29,809 bases of DNA from Chara braunii (Eukaryota; Streptophyta; Charophyceae; Charales; Characeae). Numbering within the stretch: position 1 is the stretch's first letter; the number at the start of each line of letters is the position of its first letter. The stretch lies in contig BFEA01000016.1 in assembly GCA_003427395.1 (NCBI GenBank), positions 5,148,678-5,178,486 on the forward strand, given 5' to 3'. A model generated the notes under the pieces. That model did no database searches. It saw nothing but the letters and a program-made list of their open reading frames with translations, and had not been told where the DNA came from. Of the stretch, positions 29,548 to 29,809 are shown one piece after another. A program made the position numbers and the translations under genes.

Positions 29548-29809
29548 AACTCGGTGAACAACGAGGGGTCATCGGTTTAATCGGCTGATTTTGCCGACAC
29601 TGTTTCTTCCTACTTGCGACGACCATCATTGAGTATATTAGTTTAATAAATCCATCGAGTCGCCACAGACATCATGAGATCCTTATTACATTTCATCATG
29701 GAACTCTGTTCTCGACAATAGACGTCGTCAAAATGTCGCTCGAGTAGTATTCTTCCTTCCCTCTTTCTCTCTCTCACTGCATGTCTCCTTTCTCTCACAA
29801 TGTACACAC

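Overview
The window looks like repeat-dominated nuclear DNA of a eukaryote. It holds very long GA/CT, GT, G and A tracts, a 570-base assembly gap, no operon-like gene packing and no intact host gene that I can recognise. The retroelement proteins are of the kind abundant in green-lineage genomes: a Penelope-like element with an N-terminal GIY-YIG nuclease, and a plant/algal L1-type LINE with a zf-RVT tail. Together with the arginine/glutamate-rich zinc-knuckle protein, this makes a streptophyte alga such as a Chara relative my best guess. That is an inference from protein resemblance, not a test.

Layout. 1-6130: short interspersed repeats, including termini of a foldback family with arms like CCACCAGTACTTGGCCCA, a 304-base tandem duplication (630-1230), a 215-base palindromic element (1832-2046) next to a long CT tract, then about 4 kb of AT-rich DNA without recognisable genes, with a degenerate tandem array at 4915-5317. 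6630-13604: a decayed Penelope-like retroelement. Two direct repeats of about 957 and 960 bases (pseudo-LTRs) bracket a broken reading frame with a gag-like start, a CCHC knuckle, a charged coil, a GIY-YIG nuclease, a CxC motif and a reverse transcriptase, followed by an array of foldback repeats (11846-12384). 13605-16990: GA tract, assembly gap, more foldback-family elements including one with both ends present (15834-16564), and a 122-base terminal-inverted-repeat element (16868-16989). 16994-24279: a nearly full-length L1-type LINE on the minus strand with an A tail, a two-ORF structure, an APE endonuclease, a reverse transcriptase and a C-terminal zf-RVT finger, all interrupted by stops and frameshifts. 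24280-29809: sequence of unknown nature with one candidate exon (25838-25990), then satellite-like and microsatellite DNA: an 18-base triplicate, a CT-rich three-copy repeat, a strand-asymmetric purine-rich block, GT/GA tracts and a 22-base tandem array.

Nothing here forms a working pathway. The genes belong to mobile elements and are inactive copies. Many premature stops sit where a C-to-T or G-to-A change in a Gln or Trp codon would explain them, suggesting decay by cytosine deamination.
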